DNA from: Mycoplasma sp. CAG:956
GTDB lineage: Bacteria; Bacillota_I; Bacilli_A; RF39; UBA660
Assembly (NCBI GenBank): GCA_000433475.1
Contig: HF993095.1
Location: 1-28,807, forward strand
Reading direction: 5' to 3'
DNA length: 28,807 bases
A program made the position numbers and the translations under genes. Positions 1-8,243 of the stretch are shown here, one piece after another. The notes under the pieces were generated by a model that was not told where the DNA came from, ran no database searches, and saw nothing but the letters and a program-made list of their open reading frames with translations. The first letter of the stretch is position 1; the number at the start of each line of letters is the position of its first letter.

Positions 1-117
1 TCTACTTTTATCTTACAACTTCAAACTATATTGTTATTGTCTTTTTTTATAGGAGTGTGGAGTAATACTAATTCTATACTAATATTAATAAAAATATTAT
101 TTATTTAAGAATAATTA

Positions 118-126
118 TGATAAAAT
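118..126 (+). promoter_or_regulatory. extended -10 promoter of the desulfurase/ttcA cluster
   Basis: The bases TGA followed by TAAAAT form a TGn-extended -10 element about 30 bases before the ATG at 157. No good -35 hexamer is visible at 17 bases, as is common with extended -10 promoters. The same TGATAAAAT/TGATATAAT form recurs before other genes in this window. Confidence 0.45.
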
Positions 127-156
127 AGTTTTATTAAATTTTAAGGGGATGATTAA

Positions 157-1281
157 ATGATTTATCTTGATTATGCAGCATCAACACCAGTAAATGATGA
201 AGTTTTAGAAACTTATAATAAGTTAACTAAAGAATATTTTGCTAATCCTAATAGTAATCATAAGTTAGGGAAGAAGTCTAAAGAGTTAATAGATGAATAT
301 ACTAAAGATATTGCTTTAAAGTTAGGAGTTTTACCGGAAGAATTAATTTATACTAGCGGGGCGACTGAATCTAATAATTTGGCTATTAAAGGAGTATGTG
401 AAAGATATAAAAGTTTTGGTAAACATATATTAATTAGTGCTTTAGAACATAATTCGATAGTGGCAAGTGCGGTTAAAATGCAGTCTCTTGGTTTTGAAGT
501 TGAAGTTGTACTAGTTAGAAGTGATGGTTTAATTGATATTGAAGCTTTAAAGAAAATGATACGTGATGATACTATTTTAGTAAGTATTTGCAGTGTAGAT
601 AGTGAAATTGGACTAATTCAACCTATAGATAAGATAAAAGAAGTTTTAAAAGATTATCCGCATTGTTTATTACATACGGATGCAACACAAGGTTTTGGTA
701 AAATTAATTTAGATTTAACTATTCCTGATTTAGTTACTTTGGCTCCTCATAAGTTTTATGGTTTAACTGGTATGGGTTTACTTATTAAGAGAAAAGAAAT
801 AGGTTTAGTACCTCAAATAGATGGTGGTAAATCAACGACTATTTACCGTGCTGGAACTCCTGAATTACCTAGTATTGGAGCTTTAGATAAAGCTATTGAA
901 ATAGCTTTAAAAAATATAGATAATAATTATAATTATGTAGAAAAATTAAATGTATTAATTAAAGATAAGCTAAAACAATATAAGAATGTAGTTATTAATA
1001 GTAGAGATAATAGTTTGCCATTTACAATTAATTTTAGTATTAAAAATGTTAAATCTTTAAAAGTAGTAGAAAGTTTAGAAGATAAAGAAATATATGTATC
1101 GGCTAAGACTAGTTGTTGTCCAATTGAAAGTCCTTCTAAGTTAGTTTATGCCTTAACAAAAGATAAGAATATTGCTAGTACATCGGTTAGAATTAGTTTA
1201 TCGCATTTAACTAATGAAGAAGAAGTTACAGAGTTTTTACAAGTATTTGATGGAATATATAAAAAATATTATAAAGATTAA
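157..1281 (+). CDS. cysteine desulfurase (NifS/IscS-like, PLP-dependent)
   Basis: A PLP enzyme that removes sulfur from cysteine as a protein-bound persulfide and passes it to acceptors for Fe-S clusters or tRNA thiolation. The 374 residues are a normal length. Visible family motifs are the N-terminal YLDYAAST, the cofactor loop TSGATESNN, HTDATQGFGK, and APHKFYG with the PLP lysine K199. The mobile active-site cysteine loop reads SAKTSCC (C320/C321) rather than the usual SSGSAC, so either of two adjacent cysteines could carry the persulfide. The ATG is preceded by AAGGGG. The next gene, 36 bases downstream, is a TtcA-like tRNA thiolase that needs both an Fe-S cluster and a sulfur donor, so supplying sulfur for tRNA modification is the likely main job (inference from context). 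Confident in the family; the specific iscS/nifS/sufS name cannot be assigned. Confidence 0.93.
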   Translation: MIYLDYAASTPVNDEVLETYNKLTKEYFANPNSNHKLGKKSKELIDEYTKDIALKLGVLPEELIYTSGATESNNLAIKGVCERYKSFGKHILISALEHNSIVASAVKMQSLGFEVEVVLVRSDGLIDIEALKKMIRDDTILVSICSVDSEIGLIQPIDKIKEVLKDYPHCLLHTDATQGFGKINLDLTIPDLVTLAPHKFYGLTGMGLLIKRKEIGLVPQIDGGKSTTIYRAGTPELPSIGALDKAIEIALKNIDNNYNYVEKLNVLIKDKLKQYKNVVINSRDNSLPFTINFSIKNVKSLKVVESLEDKEIYVSAKTSCCPIESPSKLVYALTKDKNIASTSVRISLSHLTNEEEVTEFLQVFDGIYKKYYKD

Positions 1282-1317
1282 AAGTAAAGAATAAATATAG
1301 TTAGAAAGAATTAGAAT

Positions 1318-2163
1318 ATGGAAAGATATAAAGAAATAGAACGTAGTATTATTAAGAAATATCGTAAAGAAATCTGGAGTAGATTTACTAAGGCTGTTAA
1401 AGATTATGAACTAATAAATGAAAATGATAAGATTATGGTTTGTATAAGTGGTGGTAAAGATTCATTTTTACTGGCTAAGTGTATTCAAGAGTTAGAAAGA
1501 CATGGTAAGATTAAGTTTGAGGCACATTATGTAGTGATGGATCCAGGGTATAATGATTATAATAGACAATATATAATTGATAATGCTAAGTTACTTAATA
1601 TTCCTATTGAAATATTTAATACAGATATTTTTGATGTTGTTAGTACAGTTGATAGCAAGAGTCCATGTTATTTATGTGCCAAGATGCGAAGGGGACACTT
1701 ATATAATAAAGCGAAAGAATTAGGTTGTAATAAAATTGCCCTTGGTCATCATTTTGATGATGTTATTGAAACTACTTTGCTTTCTATGTTTTACGGTTCC
1801 GAGGTTAAGACTATGTTACCAAAATTACATAGTACTAACTTTGAAGGCTTGGAGTTAATTAGACCTTTATATATGGTTAAAGAGGCTGATATTATTTCAT
1901 GGCGGGATAGTAATGATTTAGTATTTATAAATTGTGCTTGTCGTTTTACTGAAGGTTGTTCGTTAATAAATGATGGAACCAGTAAGCGAAAAGAGATTAA
2001 AGAGTTAATAAAGAATTTAAGAAAAGTAAATAGTGATATTGATAATAGTATTTTTAGAAGTATGAATAATATTAATTTAGATTGTGTTTTAGGGACAAAG
2101 AAAAATGGGGAGTATAAAAGTTTCTTAGACGGCTACGAAGATAGTAAAGGTACTTGGGAATAA
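1318..2163 (+). CDS. ttcA: TtcA-like tRNA 2-thiocytidine synthetase (PP-loop ATPase)
   Basis: An ATP-pyrophosphatase of the TtcA/TilS superfamily. TtcA adenylates C32 of certain tRNAs and replaces its oxygen with sulfur, using a [4Fe-4S] cluster. The PP-loop is SGGKDS (44-49). The cysteine pair CYLC (C117, C120) is followed by the TtcA-type run AKMRRGHLY, then ALGHHFDDVIETT and MFYGSEVKTMLPKL. A late NCAC (C206, C208) could supply the third cluster ligand. At 281 residues the length fits TtcA. It lies 36 bases after a cysteine desulfurase, matching the known need for persulfide sulfur. A related PP-loop thiolase of other specificity (TtuA-like) is possible, but the MFYG..K.M.PKL signature favours TtcA. 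Confidence 0.85.
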   Translation: MERYKEIERSIIKKYRKEIWSRFTKAVKDYELINENDKIMVCISGGKDSFLLAKCIQELERHGKIKFEAHYVVMDPGYNDYNRQYIIDNAKLLNIPIEIFNTDIFDVVSTVDSKSPCYLCAKMRRGHLYNKAKELGCNKIALGHHFDDVIETTLLSMFYGSEVKTMLPKLHSTNFEGLELIRPLYMVKEADIISWRDSNDLVFINCACRFTEGCSLINDGTSKRKEIKELIKNLRKVNSDIDNSIFRSMNNINLDCVLGTKKNGEYKSFLDGYEDSKGTWE

Positions 2164-2168
2164 GATTT

Positions 2169-2456
2169 ATGAATGGTAATAATGAAGTAAAGAAATTATT
2201 GTTAGTTGTTTTAGTAGATATTAAAATACTTTTTAAGAATGATGTTTATAAGAATTATAATGATAACTTAAAAAGTATTAAGAAGAATATAGAAAAAATG
2301 ACTTTTGATGGGGATAACAGTAAGAAACTATTAGAAGAAGTTAAGTATGATATAGAAATTTTATCAGAAGAATGGAAAAATGATGTTGTTGATAGCGACT
2401 TCGAGTGCTTATATAATGATTTTGAAAAATTATATAAGTTAATATCAAATAACTAG
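2169..2456 (+). CDS. small acidic/helical protein of unknown function
   Basis: A 95-residue protein that I do not recognise. It has no signal peptide, membrane segment or cysteine cluster; alternating charged and hydrophobic residues suggest a helical fold. A longer frame opens at TTG 2154, inside the end of ttcA, but the AAAGG there is only 3 bases from the TTG. The ATG at 2169 has a GGGA about 9 bases upstream and is preferred. It sits directly after ttcA, so it is probably translated from the same message. It ends with TAG. Confidence 0.6.
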   Translation: MNGNNEVKKLLLVVLVDIKILFKNDVYKNYNDNLKSIKKNIEKMTFDGDNSKKLLEEVKYDIEILSEEWKNDVVDSDFECLYNDFEKLYKLISNN

Positions 2457-2517
2457 ATAGCGATTGTAGTAAATGCTGTTAATAATGTGAAAAATTAAAA
2501 AATATGAGGAGAAAAAT

Positions 2518-3123
2518 ATGGGATATAGGACTTTATCAGGCAGTAGAAAACATCCAGAGTTAAATAGCATACCCGATAAAAGAGGGGTAAGAGTTTTTAA
2601 ACTTTGGCAAAAATGGTTGGAGTATTATTTAGAAAAGAATGCTAGTAGAATTGAGGACTTAATTAGCAGTCAAAAAGATTTAATGACTAGTGATTTAGAT
2701 TCTTTAAAAAAGTTACAAAATATTATTAAAATAGAATGCTTTCTTACAAATTATTTAAATGGTAATATTGACTATTCTGAAGTGTCAAGTATTTATGCAT
2801 TTATTGCTAAGGAAAATATAAGAAATTATATGTTTATAACGGATGATGAATTGTTAGCAGCCCAAGAGGCCTTAAAAAAATATCAAGGCTTATCAAGAAC
2901 AGAAATTGAAATGGAAATTGTCAAAATGGAAGCAAGATTTGATAAACTAACTAAGAGTGAATATTATGTTTTTTATGAACTTACAATGGGGCCTTTTAGA
3001 AAAATGTTAGTAGCAGAAGATTGGGAAGCAATGCAGGATTCTAATAAATCTTATTTAGAAAGAATATCTCAAGAAATGATTTATAGTAGAGAAATTGCTA
3101 AAAAAGGATTAAGATGCCAATAA
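2518..3123 (+). CDS. unknown soluble protein, 201 residues
   Basis: I do not recognise this family. The ATG follows a good GAGGAG Shine-Dalgarno. The protein is highly charged and mostly helical, starting with a basic stretch MGYRTLSGSRKHPE and then an aromatic segment (KLWQKWLEYYLEK). It has no signal peptide, membrane segment or obvious catalytic motif. It follows the small 95-residue gene by 61 bases and precedes another unknown gene by 22 bases, so all are probably on one transcript ending at the hairpin at 3786. A cytosolic protein is the only safe inference. Confidence 0.6.
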   Translation: MGYRTLSGSRKHPELNSIPDKRGVRVFKLWQKWLEYYLEKNASRIEDLISSQKDLMTSDLDSLKKLQNIIKIECFLTNYLNGNIDYSEVSSIYAFIAKENIRNYMFITDDELLAAQEALKKYQGLSRTEIEMEIVKMEARFDKLTKSEYYVFYELTMGPFRKMLVAEDWEAMQDSNKSYLERISQEMIYSREIAKKGLRCQ

Positions 3124-3145
3124 ACGATTTAGACGAAGATGAATT

Positions 3146-3733
3146 ATGAAAATTGAGAAATTAAATGAAAATAGTTTAAAAAAATATATAAACGATATGG
3201 AACTTGATTATAAATTGAATATCAGTAGGGGATATTTTGGAATTAAGAAAGATGATAAATTTATATTTGGTTATGATTTTTCAACTGATTGGATTGATGT
3301 TTCTTTTAAAAAGGATGTTGATCAGGATACAGTTAAGGAAACATTAAATTTTTTAAAAAATGAAATATCGCCAGATAAGTCTTTAGTTGTTGAAGTTGTT
3401 AAGACTAGAGTTATTAATATAATGAATAAATTATATGAAACTAAAGAAGCGACAGTAAGTAAAAGGATTAACAATATTCATGGTGATTTTGTTATGAAGG
3501 AAAAGGTTGTTGTTTTTAAAGATTTAAAAATCAAGTATTTTGATATCGATAATAATATATCTTGCAATTTAAAAGAACAAAATATGGAAAATGAAGAAGT
3601 TATTAATTATTTAGATAAATATTTTACTTCTTTAAAAGTTAGCGTTATAAATTTTATTGTTTCATCTAAATGCTTAGATTATATTAAAAATTTAGGATAT
3701 GAAGAAGGTATTATGAAGTACATTGTTGATTAA
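3146..3733 (+). CDS. unknown soluble protein, 195 residues (possible distant GNAT fold)
   Basis: Not recognised by motif. The mixed alpha/beta pattern ends in DYIKNLGYEEG, reminiscent of the C-terminal 'Y..LGF' of GNAT acetyltransferases, but the acetyl-CoA loop (Q/RxxGxG/A) is not visible, so this is only a guess. No signal peptide or membrane segment. The ATG lies 22 bases after the previous stop and has only a weak purine-rich site (GACGAAGATG). It is the last gene before a strong intrinsic hairpin, making it the probable end of the cluster that starts with the cysteine desulfurase. Confidence 0.55.
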   Translation: MKIEKLNENSLKKYINDMELDYKLNISRGYFGIKKDDKFIFGYDFSTDWIDVSFKKDVDQDTVKETLNFLKNEISPDKSLVVEVVKTRVINIMNKLYETKEATVSKRINNIHGDFVMKEKVVVFKDLKIKYFDIDNNISCNLKEQNMENEEVINYLDKYFTSLKVSVINFIVSSKCLDYIKNLGYEEGIMKYIVD

Positions 3734-3785
3734 TTTTATCTGTATTTTTTAGTGTGTGGTTTAATTTTAGATAAATATGATTTAC

Positions 3786-3822
3786 AAAACATCAAGTTTG
3801 GTTAATCTAAACTTGATGTTTT
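3786..3822 (+). terminator. intrinsic terminator, possibly bidirectional
   Basis: A perfect 14-bp inverted repeat (AAAACATCAAGTTT paired with AAACTTGATGTTTT) around a 9-base loop, with A- and T-runs at the outer ends of the stem. It lies about 50 bases after the stop at 3733 and closes the first gene cluster. Confidence 0.8.
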
Positions 3823-3936
3823 GTCATAATTAATATGCAGTATATTAAGTTTAGACTAAGTACTTGTATTTGGGAAAAATATAGTTAAAATAGTAAGCGT
3901 TATTTGTTTTTATTAGGAAATATTTTAAATAATTTC

Positions 3937-3964
3937 TTGTAATTGGCGAAAAATAAGGTAAAAT
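3937..3964 (+). promoter_or_regulatory. promoter of the acyl-CoA synthetase-like gene
   Basis: TTGTAA (3937-3942), a 16-base spacer and TAAAAT (3959-3964), followed 25 bases later by the ATG at 3989. A similar TTGTAA -35 occurs before typA. Confidence 0.45.
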
Positions 3965-3988
3965 AAAATTAGAAATAGGAGAAGTATT

Positions 3989-5785
3989 ATGTTTGAAAAG
4001 AAATTAACAGGTTATGCAAGCAACGACAAACCACAAAATAAAGGAGCAAAATTTTGGGAGGCTCATCCTATAATACCAGATATTAATATATATACAGCTA
4101 TTAAGGTTATTAGTAGTTTTTATCGTGATGAAAAGGCAGTTGATTGCTTGAAATTATCAGCAACTTATCAACAGTTGTTAGATGATGCCGTTACAGTATC
4201 TATGGCTTTAAAAGAATTAGGGGTTAAAAAAGGGGATATTATTACCGTATCTATGCCTAACTTTTACCAGGCTGTAGCCGTTTTTATGGCCGCTAATAGA
4301 ATTGGAGCGACAACAACATTTTTAAATTCTTTTGCGCCAGATGAAGAAATTGTATCATATTTAAATTTGTTTGAAAGTCCCGTTTATATAAATTTTAATC
4401 GTAGTGATGAAGAAAATCAGAAGATTGTCGATAAGACTCATGTTAGATATGTTATTACTTTAGATAAAAGTAAAGTTAATTCTTTAAGTCTTAATGGTAA
4501 TTATCATTTAACTAAGAGTAATACGATTGATTTTAATACTTTAGGATGTTTGGCTAAGTTTCAAAAGAAGACTTTAGAAAATCCATTTAATGCTTTAGAT
4601 GATGCTTTAATCCTTTATACTAGTGGGACAACTGGAAAGCCTAAGGCAGTAGTTTTAACAAATAAGAATATTTTAGCAGCCGCTACTTATTTAAAAAATT
4701 CAACTCATATTAGTAATACTCGGGGTGAAAAAAGTTTAGTTTGTGTTCCATTTACTTATCCTTATGGTTTTTCTACCTCAACACTTATGTCATTAATGTG
4801 TGGAAGAACAGCCATTTTGGCTCCAGATTTATCCAAGGACAATTTATATTATTATTTGGCCAAGAATCCTAATATAATATTTGGAAGTCCAGCCCTTTTA
4901 GAATTAATGATGATAAATGCTCCGAAAGGCTTTGATTTATCTTCAGTTAAAACTTTTATCTCTGGTGGTGATTTCTTAACTCCAGCAAATGCTAAAAGGG
5001 GGGAAGATTTCTTTCAAGAGCATAATGCTAAGACGGTTATTACAAATGGCTCGGGAAATGCTGAAACTGTTTCTTGTGGTACAAATTCGGTAGGAATTGA
5101 AGTAAAACCAGAAACGGTTGGACGAGTTTTAACCGGCAGCGATTGTTTAGTTATAGATATGGATAAATACAATAATAATAGAACAATAGAAGAAAAGAAA
5201 ATAGGCGAAGAAGGTTTGCTGCTTATTGGCGGTGAGCATGTTTTCAAAGAATATTATAAAAAACCAGAGTTAACTAAAAAGGCTAAAATTGTTGTTAATG
5301 GAAAAAATTATGTAGCAACAGGAATGTTTGGAAGGCTTGATAATGATGGTTATTTCACTTTAACTGGTCGTCAATCAAGATTTTATATAATATCTACTTT
5401 AAATAAAGTTTATTTGGATTATGTTCAGGGAGTTATAAGTAATTTTCCTTGTGTGAAAGACTGTGCTGTTGTTAAAGTTGATACTAATGATGGAAGTCTA
5501 GCGGCAAATAAAGCCTATATTGTTCTAGACGAAAGTAAAATGCTCGATAATAAAGATTTTACTAGTCAAATACTTGACTTATGTTTAAAGCCTATTAAAA
5601 TGGTAAATGGTGATATTGTTCAATTAAAAGAATATGAAATTCCTGCCTATATTGAATTTGTTAATGCACTTCCTAGAAGAAAAGGAACTGAAAAAGTAGA
5701 TTATCAATTGTTAGAACAAAAGGCAGCCGATGATTTAAAAAAGGGCGAATCTCAAAAATTTTATAAGTTAGAACTTGCAAAATAA
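3989..5785 (+). CDS. AMP-binding acyl-CoA synthetase-like protein (ANL superfamily), divergent
   Basis: A 598-residue adenylate-forming enzyme; family members activate carboxylates as acyl-AMP and usually pass them to CoA. The ATP loop is clear: YTSGTTGKPKAV (core 211-219). An A5-like NGSGNAE contains the expected Glu, and PRRKGTEKVD near the C-terminus holds a candidate A10 catalytic lysine (K569). The A7 motif reads TGM (M446) where nearly all members have TGD, whose Asp binds the ATP ribose. The A8 hinge reads GRQSRFYII instead of GRxxDxIK and lacks its usual Asp and Gly. The fold is certain, but the second half-reaction, or nucleotide binding itself, may be altered. The gene stands alone, with its own promoter and a terminator overlapping its stop. 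The substrate cannot be told. Confidence 0.8.
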   Translation: MFEKKLTGYASNDKPQNKGAKFWEAHPIIPDINIYTAIKVISSFYRDEKAVDCLKLSATYQQLLDDAVTVSMALKELGVKKGDIITVSMPNFYQAVAVFMAANRIGATTTFLNSFAPDEEIVSYLNLFESPVYINFNRSDEENQKIVDKTHVRYVITLDKSKVNSLSLNGNYHLTKSNTIDFNTLGCLAKFQKKTLENPFNALDDALILYTSGTTGKPKAVVLTNKNILAAATYLKNSTHISNTRGEKSLVCVPFTYPYGFSTSTLMSLMCGRTAILAPDLSKDNLYYYLAKNPNIIFGSPALLELMMINAPKGFDLSSVKTFISGGDFLTPANAKRGEDFFQEHNAKTVITNGSGNAETVSCGTNSVGIEVKPETVGRVLTGSDCLVIDMDKYNNNRTIEEKKIGEEGLLLIGGEHVFKEYYKKPELTKKAKIVVNGKNYVATGMFGRLDNDGYFTLTGRQSRFYIISTLNKVYLDYVQGVISNFPCVKDCAVVKVDTNDGSLAANKAYIVLDESKMLDNKDFTSQILDLCLKPIKMVNGDIVQLKEYEIPAYIEFVNALPRRKGTEKVDYQLLEQKAADDLKKGESQKFYKLELAK

Positions 5786-5803
5786 AATGCAGGTTCTTTA
5801 TTT
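5771..5803 (+). terminator. intrinsic terminator overlapping the stop codon
   Basis: GAACTTGCA (5771-5779) pairs with TGCAGGTTC (5788-5796), 9 bp with one G-U, across an 8-base loop, then TTTATTT. The 5' arm is the last coding sequence of the acyl-CoA synthetase gene; the TAA (5783-5785) lies in the loop. Confidence 0.7.
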
Positions 5804-5820
5804 ATATTCAGAGACTTATT

Positions 5821-5829
5821 TGATATAAT
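5821..5829 (+). promoter_or_regulatory. extended -10 promoter of the hybrid histidine kinase
   Basis: TGA followed by TATAAT, a consensus extended -10, 28 bases before the ATG at 5857. Only a weak TTTATA lies 17 bases upstream. Confidence 0.5.
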
Positions 5830-5856
5830 TAATCTTGTAGGATAGGAGTTGATAAT

Positions 5857-8184
5857 ATGCAAAGCGGTGTTTATTTTCCAATACTGGCATTACCATTTAG
5901 TTTTTTAATGCTAATATTATATTTTGCTAAAGAACATATTAATACAAAAGAAACAAAAATATTTGGAGTACTTATTATATCTAATTTTTTAGGGTTACTT
6001 ATAGAAATAATGTGTACAGTGGCTTCGATAATATATTTTAAACATCCTCACATAAGTAATTTTATTTATAAAGCGTATTTAATGTATATAATCGTATGGA
6101 TATCTACATTTGCTTATTATGTTTTTAGTGTAACCAGACCTAGAGGTTTAGAAGTAAGAAAAGGAAGAATTAAATTATTTACTTTGTATTATTTATTGGT
6201 GGCAATTTTTTTAACTGTTTTGCCAATTCAATCAGTTATTGAAGATGATTTTAGGACTAGATATACTTGTGGTCCTTGCGTTAGTTTTTCTTATATAATT
6301 TCTTTTGTGGCTATAATAGTGGTTTTAGTATGTTTGATATTAAATTATAGAAAATTAAAAACTAAAAAATTAATTCCTGTATATTTGTTTTTGATAATTG
6401 GCTCAATTGCTATACTTATTCAATCATCACACCCAGAAATTTTGATGATGACGTATGTAGAAACTTTTATTTGTGTAATAATGTATTTTACCATTGAAAA
6501 TCCTGATTTAAAAATGGTTAATCAATTAGAACTAGCTAAAAATGAAGCCGAAAAAGCAAACAGGGCTAAGTCAGATTTCTTATCTAGTATGTCTCATGAG
6601 ATTAGAACACCTTTAAATGCGATAGTAGGTCTTTCTAATGATATTAAAGAACGTGGTAATTGTCCTAAAGACATGCAAGAAGATTTAGGGGATATAGTTA
6701 ATGCTTCTAATACTTTACTTGAAATAGTTGGCAATATTATGGATATTAATAAGATAGAGTCAGATAAGATGGAAATTATTGAGGTGCCATATAACTTTAA
6801 AGAAGAGATAGAAACCTTAGCAAGAATAGATTCGGTAAGAATTGGGGAAAAGCCAATCGAATTAACCGTTGATATAGCTAGTGATATGCCTTATGAATTA
6901 ATTGGGGATAAAGGTCATATTAAAGAAATAGTTAATAATTTGTTATCCAATGCCATCAAATATACCGATAAAGGTAAGATTGAACTAAGCGCAAAATGTA
7001 TAAATAAAGATGATATCTGTAATTTATATATTACTTGTAAAGATACTGGCAAAGGTATAAAAGCGGAGAATATTAGTCGATTATTTAATAAGTTTGATAG
7101 ATTAGATGCTGAAAGAAATACCACGGTTGAAGGCACGGGACTTGGTCTTGCTATTACGAAAAAATTAGTTGAATTAATGGGTGGTAAAATTAACGTAGAA
7201 TCAACTTTTGGCAAAGGTTCAATCTTTATGGTAAATGTTCCTCAAAGAATAGGTATGATGAGTAAACCTTTAACTAAGGAAGAATTAAATAATACAGCTG
7301 AGTTAATATTAGATTTAAGTAAGAATAATATTGATTATAGTAAAAAGAAAATCTTAGTAGTTGATGATAATAAACTAAATATTAAAGTAGCAAGAAGAGC
7401 TTTAGAACCTTTACATTTTAAAGAAATTGATGATGCCGAAAATGGGTTAGTATGTGTTAATAAAATCAAAGAAGGCAATACATATGATATTATTTTAATG
7501 GATATAATGATGCCAGTAATGAGTGGAGAGACTGCTCTTAAAAATTTGAAAGAAATAGAGGGGTTTAATACTCCAATTATAGCCTTAACAGCAGATGCCA
7601 TTGCTGGAGCCGAAGAAAAATATAAAGAAGAAGGTTTTACTAGTTATATAGCTAAACCATTTAGTAAAGATCAAATAAAACTTAAATTAGATAAAGTATT
7701 TGAAGAATTAGAAAATAATAAAGAAAATAATAAAGAAAATAATAAAAAAGATAATTCTAAAGATAAAAATGTAAATAAAAAATTAGATAAAAATACAAAT
7801 AACAATAATAAAGATAATGATAATAAAACCTATGATGAAAAGTATTTGCTAGATAATGGAATTGACTATAATAAAGGAGTAGAGTTATTTGGAGATATCA
7901 CAACTTATAAAGAAATGTTAAGTGATTGGTATAAAGATTCTTTAAATAAATTTAAGAAAATAAAAGAATTATTAGATAATAAAGATATGCCAAATTATAG
8001 TGTAGAAGTACATTCCCTAAAAAGTGATGCCAAGTATTTTGGAATGAATAGATTAGCCGAAATATCTTTGAATCATGAATTAAAAAGTAAAGAAAATGAT
8101 ACTGATTATGTAATTAATAATTTTGAAGAATTAGAAAAAGAATTTAATAAAGTTATAGAAATAGTAGGTAAGTACTTAAAATAG
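5857..8184 (+). CDS. membrane hybrid sensor histidine kinase with receiver and HPt domains
   Basis: A 775-residue membrane sensor containing a full phosphorelay. About residues 1-220 form a multi-pass hydrophobic input domain, roughly six to seven helices, with no PAS or HAMP evident. HisKA follows, with SHEIRTPLNA (H247). The ATPase domain has N-box NLLSNAIKY (N365), DTGKGI and GTGLGLAI. A receiver domain starts at KILVVDDN and carries the phosphoacceptor D549 (MDIMMPVMSG) and the switch KPF. An Asn/Lys/Asp-rich linker of about 45 residues leads to an HPt domain with VHSLKSDAKYFGM (H719). The expected route is H247 to D549 to H719, then an unknown regulator encoded elsewhere, since no response regulator with an output domain is in the window. 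The ATG has a GGATAGGAG site. The terminator overlaps the stop. Confidence 0.93.
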   Translation: MQSGVYFPILALPFSFLMLILYFAKEHINTKETKIFGVLIISNFLGLLIEIMCTVASIIYFKHPHISNFIYKAYLMYIIVWISTFAYYVFSVTRPRGLEVRKGRIKLFTLYYLLVAIFLTVLPIQSVIEDDFRTRYTCGPCVSFSYIISFVAIIVVLVCLILNYRKLKTKKLIPVYLFLIIGSIAILIQSSHPEILMMTYVETFICVIMYFTIENPDLKMVNQLELAKNEAEKANRAKSDFLSSMSHEIRTPLNAIVGLSNDIKERGNCPKDMQEDLGDIVNASNTLLEIVGNIMDINKIESDKMEIIEVPYNFKEEIETLARIDSVRIGEKPIELTVDIASDMPYELIGDKGHIKEIVNNLLSNAIKYTDKGKIELSAKCINKDDICNLYITCKDTGKGIKAENISRLFNKFDRLDAERNTTVEGTGLGLAITKKLVELMGGKINVESTFGKGSIFMVNVPQRIGMMSKPLTKEELNNTAELILDLSKNNIDYSKKKILVVDDNKLNIKVARRALEPLHFKEIDDAENGLVCVNKIKEGNTYDIILMDIMMPVMSGETALKNLKEIEGFNTPIIALTADAIAGAEEKYKEEGFTSYIAKPFSKDQIKLKLDKVFEELENNKENNKENNKKDNSKDKNVNKKLDKNTNNNNKDNDNKTYDEKYLLDNGIDYNKGVELFGDITTYKEMLSDWYKDSLNKFKKIKELLDNKDMPNYSVEVHSLKSDAKYFGMNRLAEISLNHELKSKENDTDYVINNFEELEKEFNKVIEIVGKYLK

Positions 8185-8206
8185 TATTTACTTACTTTTT
8201 ATTTTT
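8168..8206 (+). terminator. intrinsic terminator overlapping the stop codon
   Basis: GTAAGTA (8168-8174), which is coding, pairs with TACTTAC (8189-8195), followed by TTTTTATTTTT. The TAG of the histidine kinase (8182-8184) lies in the loop. Confidence 0.65.
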
Positions 8207-8214
8207 GATAAAAT
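8206..8214 (+). promoter_or_regulatory. extended -10 promoter of the HD hydrolase gene
   Basis: TGA followed by TAAAAT, directly after the T-run of the preceding terminator and 30 bases before the ATG at 8244. Confidence 0.45.
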
Positions 8215-8243
8215 TTAGTTAGAAGTTTAGGAGATATTGTTTT

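Noticed and set aside
1..156. Riboswitch or T-box leader before the cysteine desulfurase
   Set aside because: The predicted transcript leader is only about 25 bases; no conserved leader structure is visible. All other leaders in the window are equally short.
5014..5247. Open frame on the minus strand inside the acyl-CoA synthetase-like gene
   Set aside because: It lies wholly within a well-supported gene, has no ribosome binding site and its composition follows the other strand. The same holds for minus-strand frames at 6915-7214, 7335-7601, 24321-24539, 25576-25791 and 28357-28572, the frame at 11455-11646 and the plus frame at 21675-21896.
7713..7830. GAAAATAATAAA-like repeats as a CRISPR or functional DNA repeat
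   Set aside because: They are degenerate codons of an Asn/Lys-rich linker within the histidine kinase, with no spacers or fixed repeat unit.
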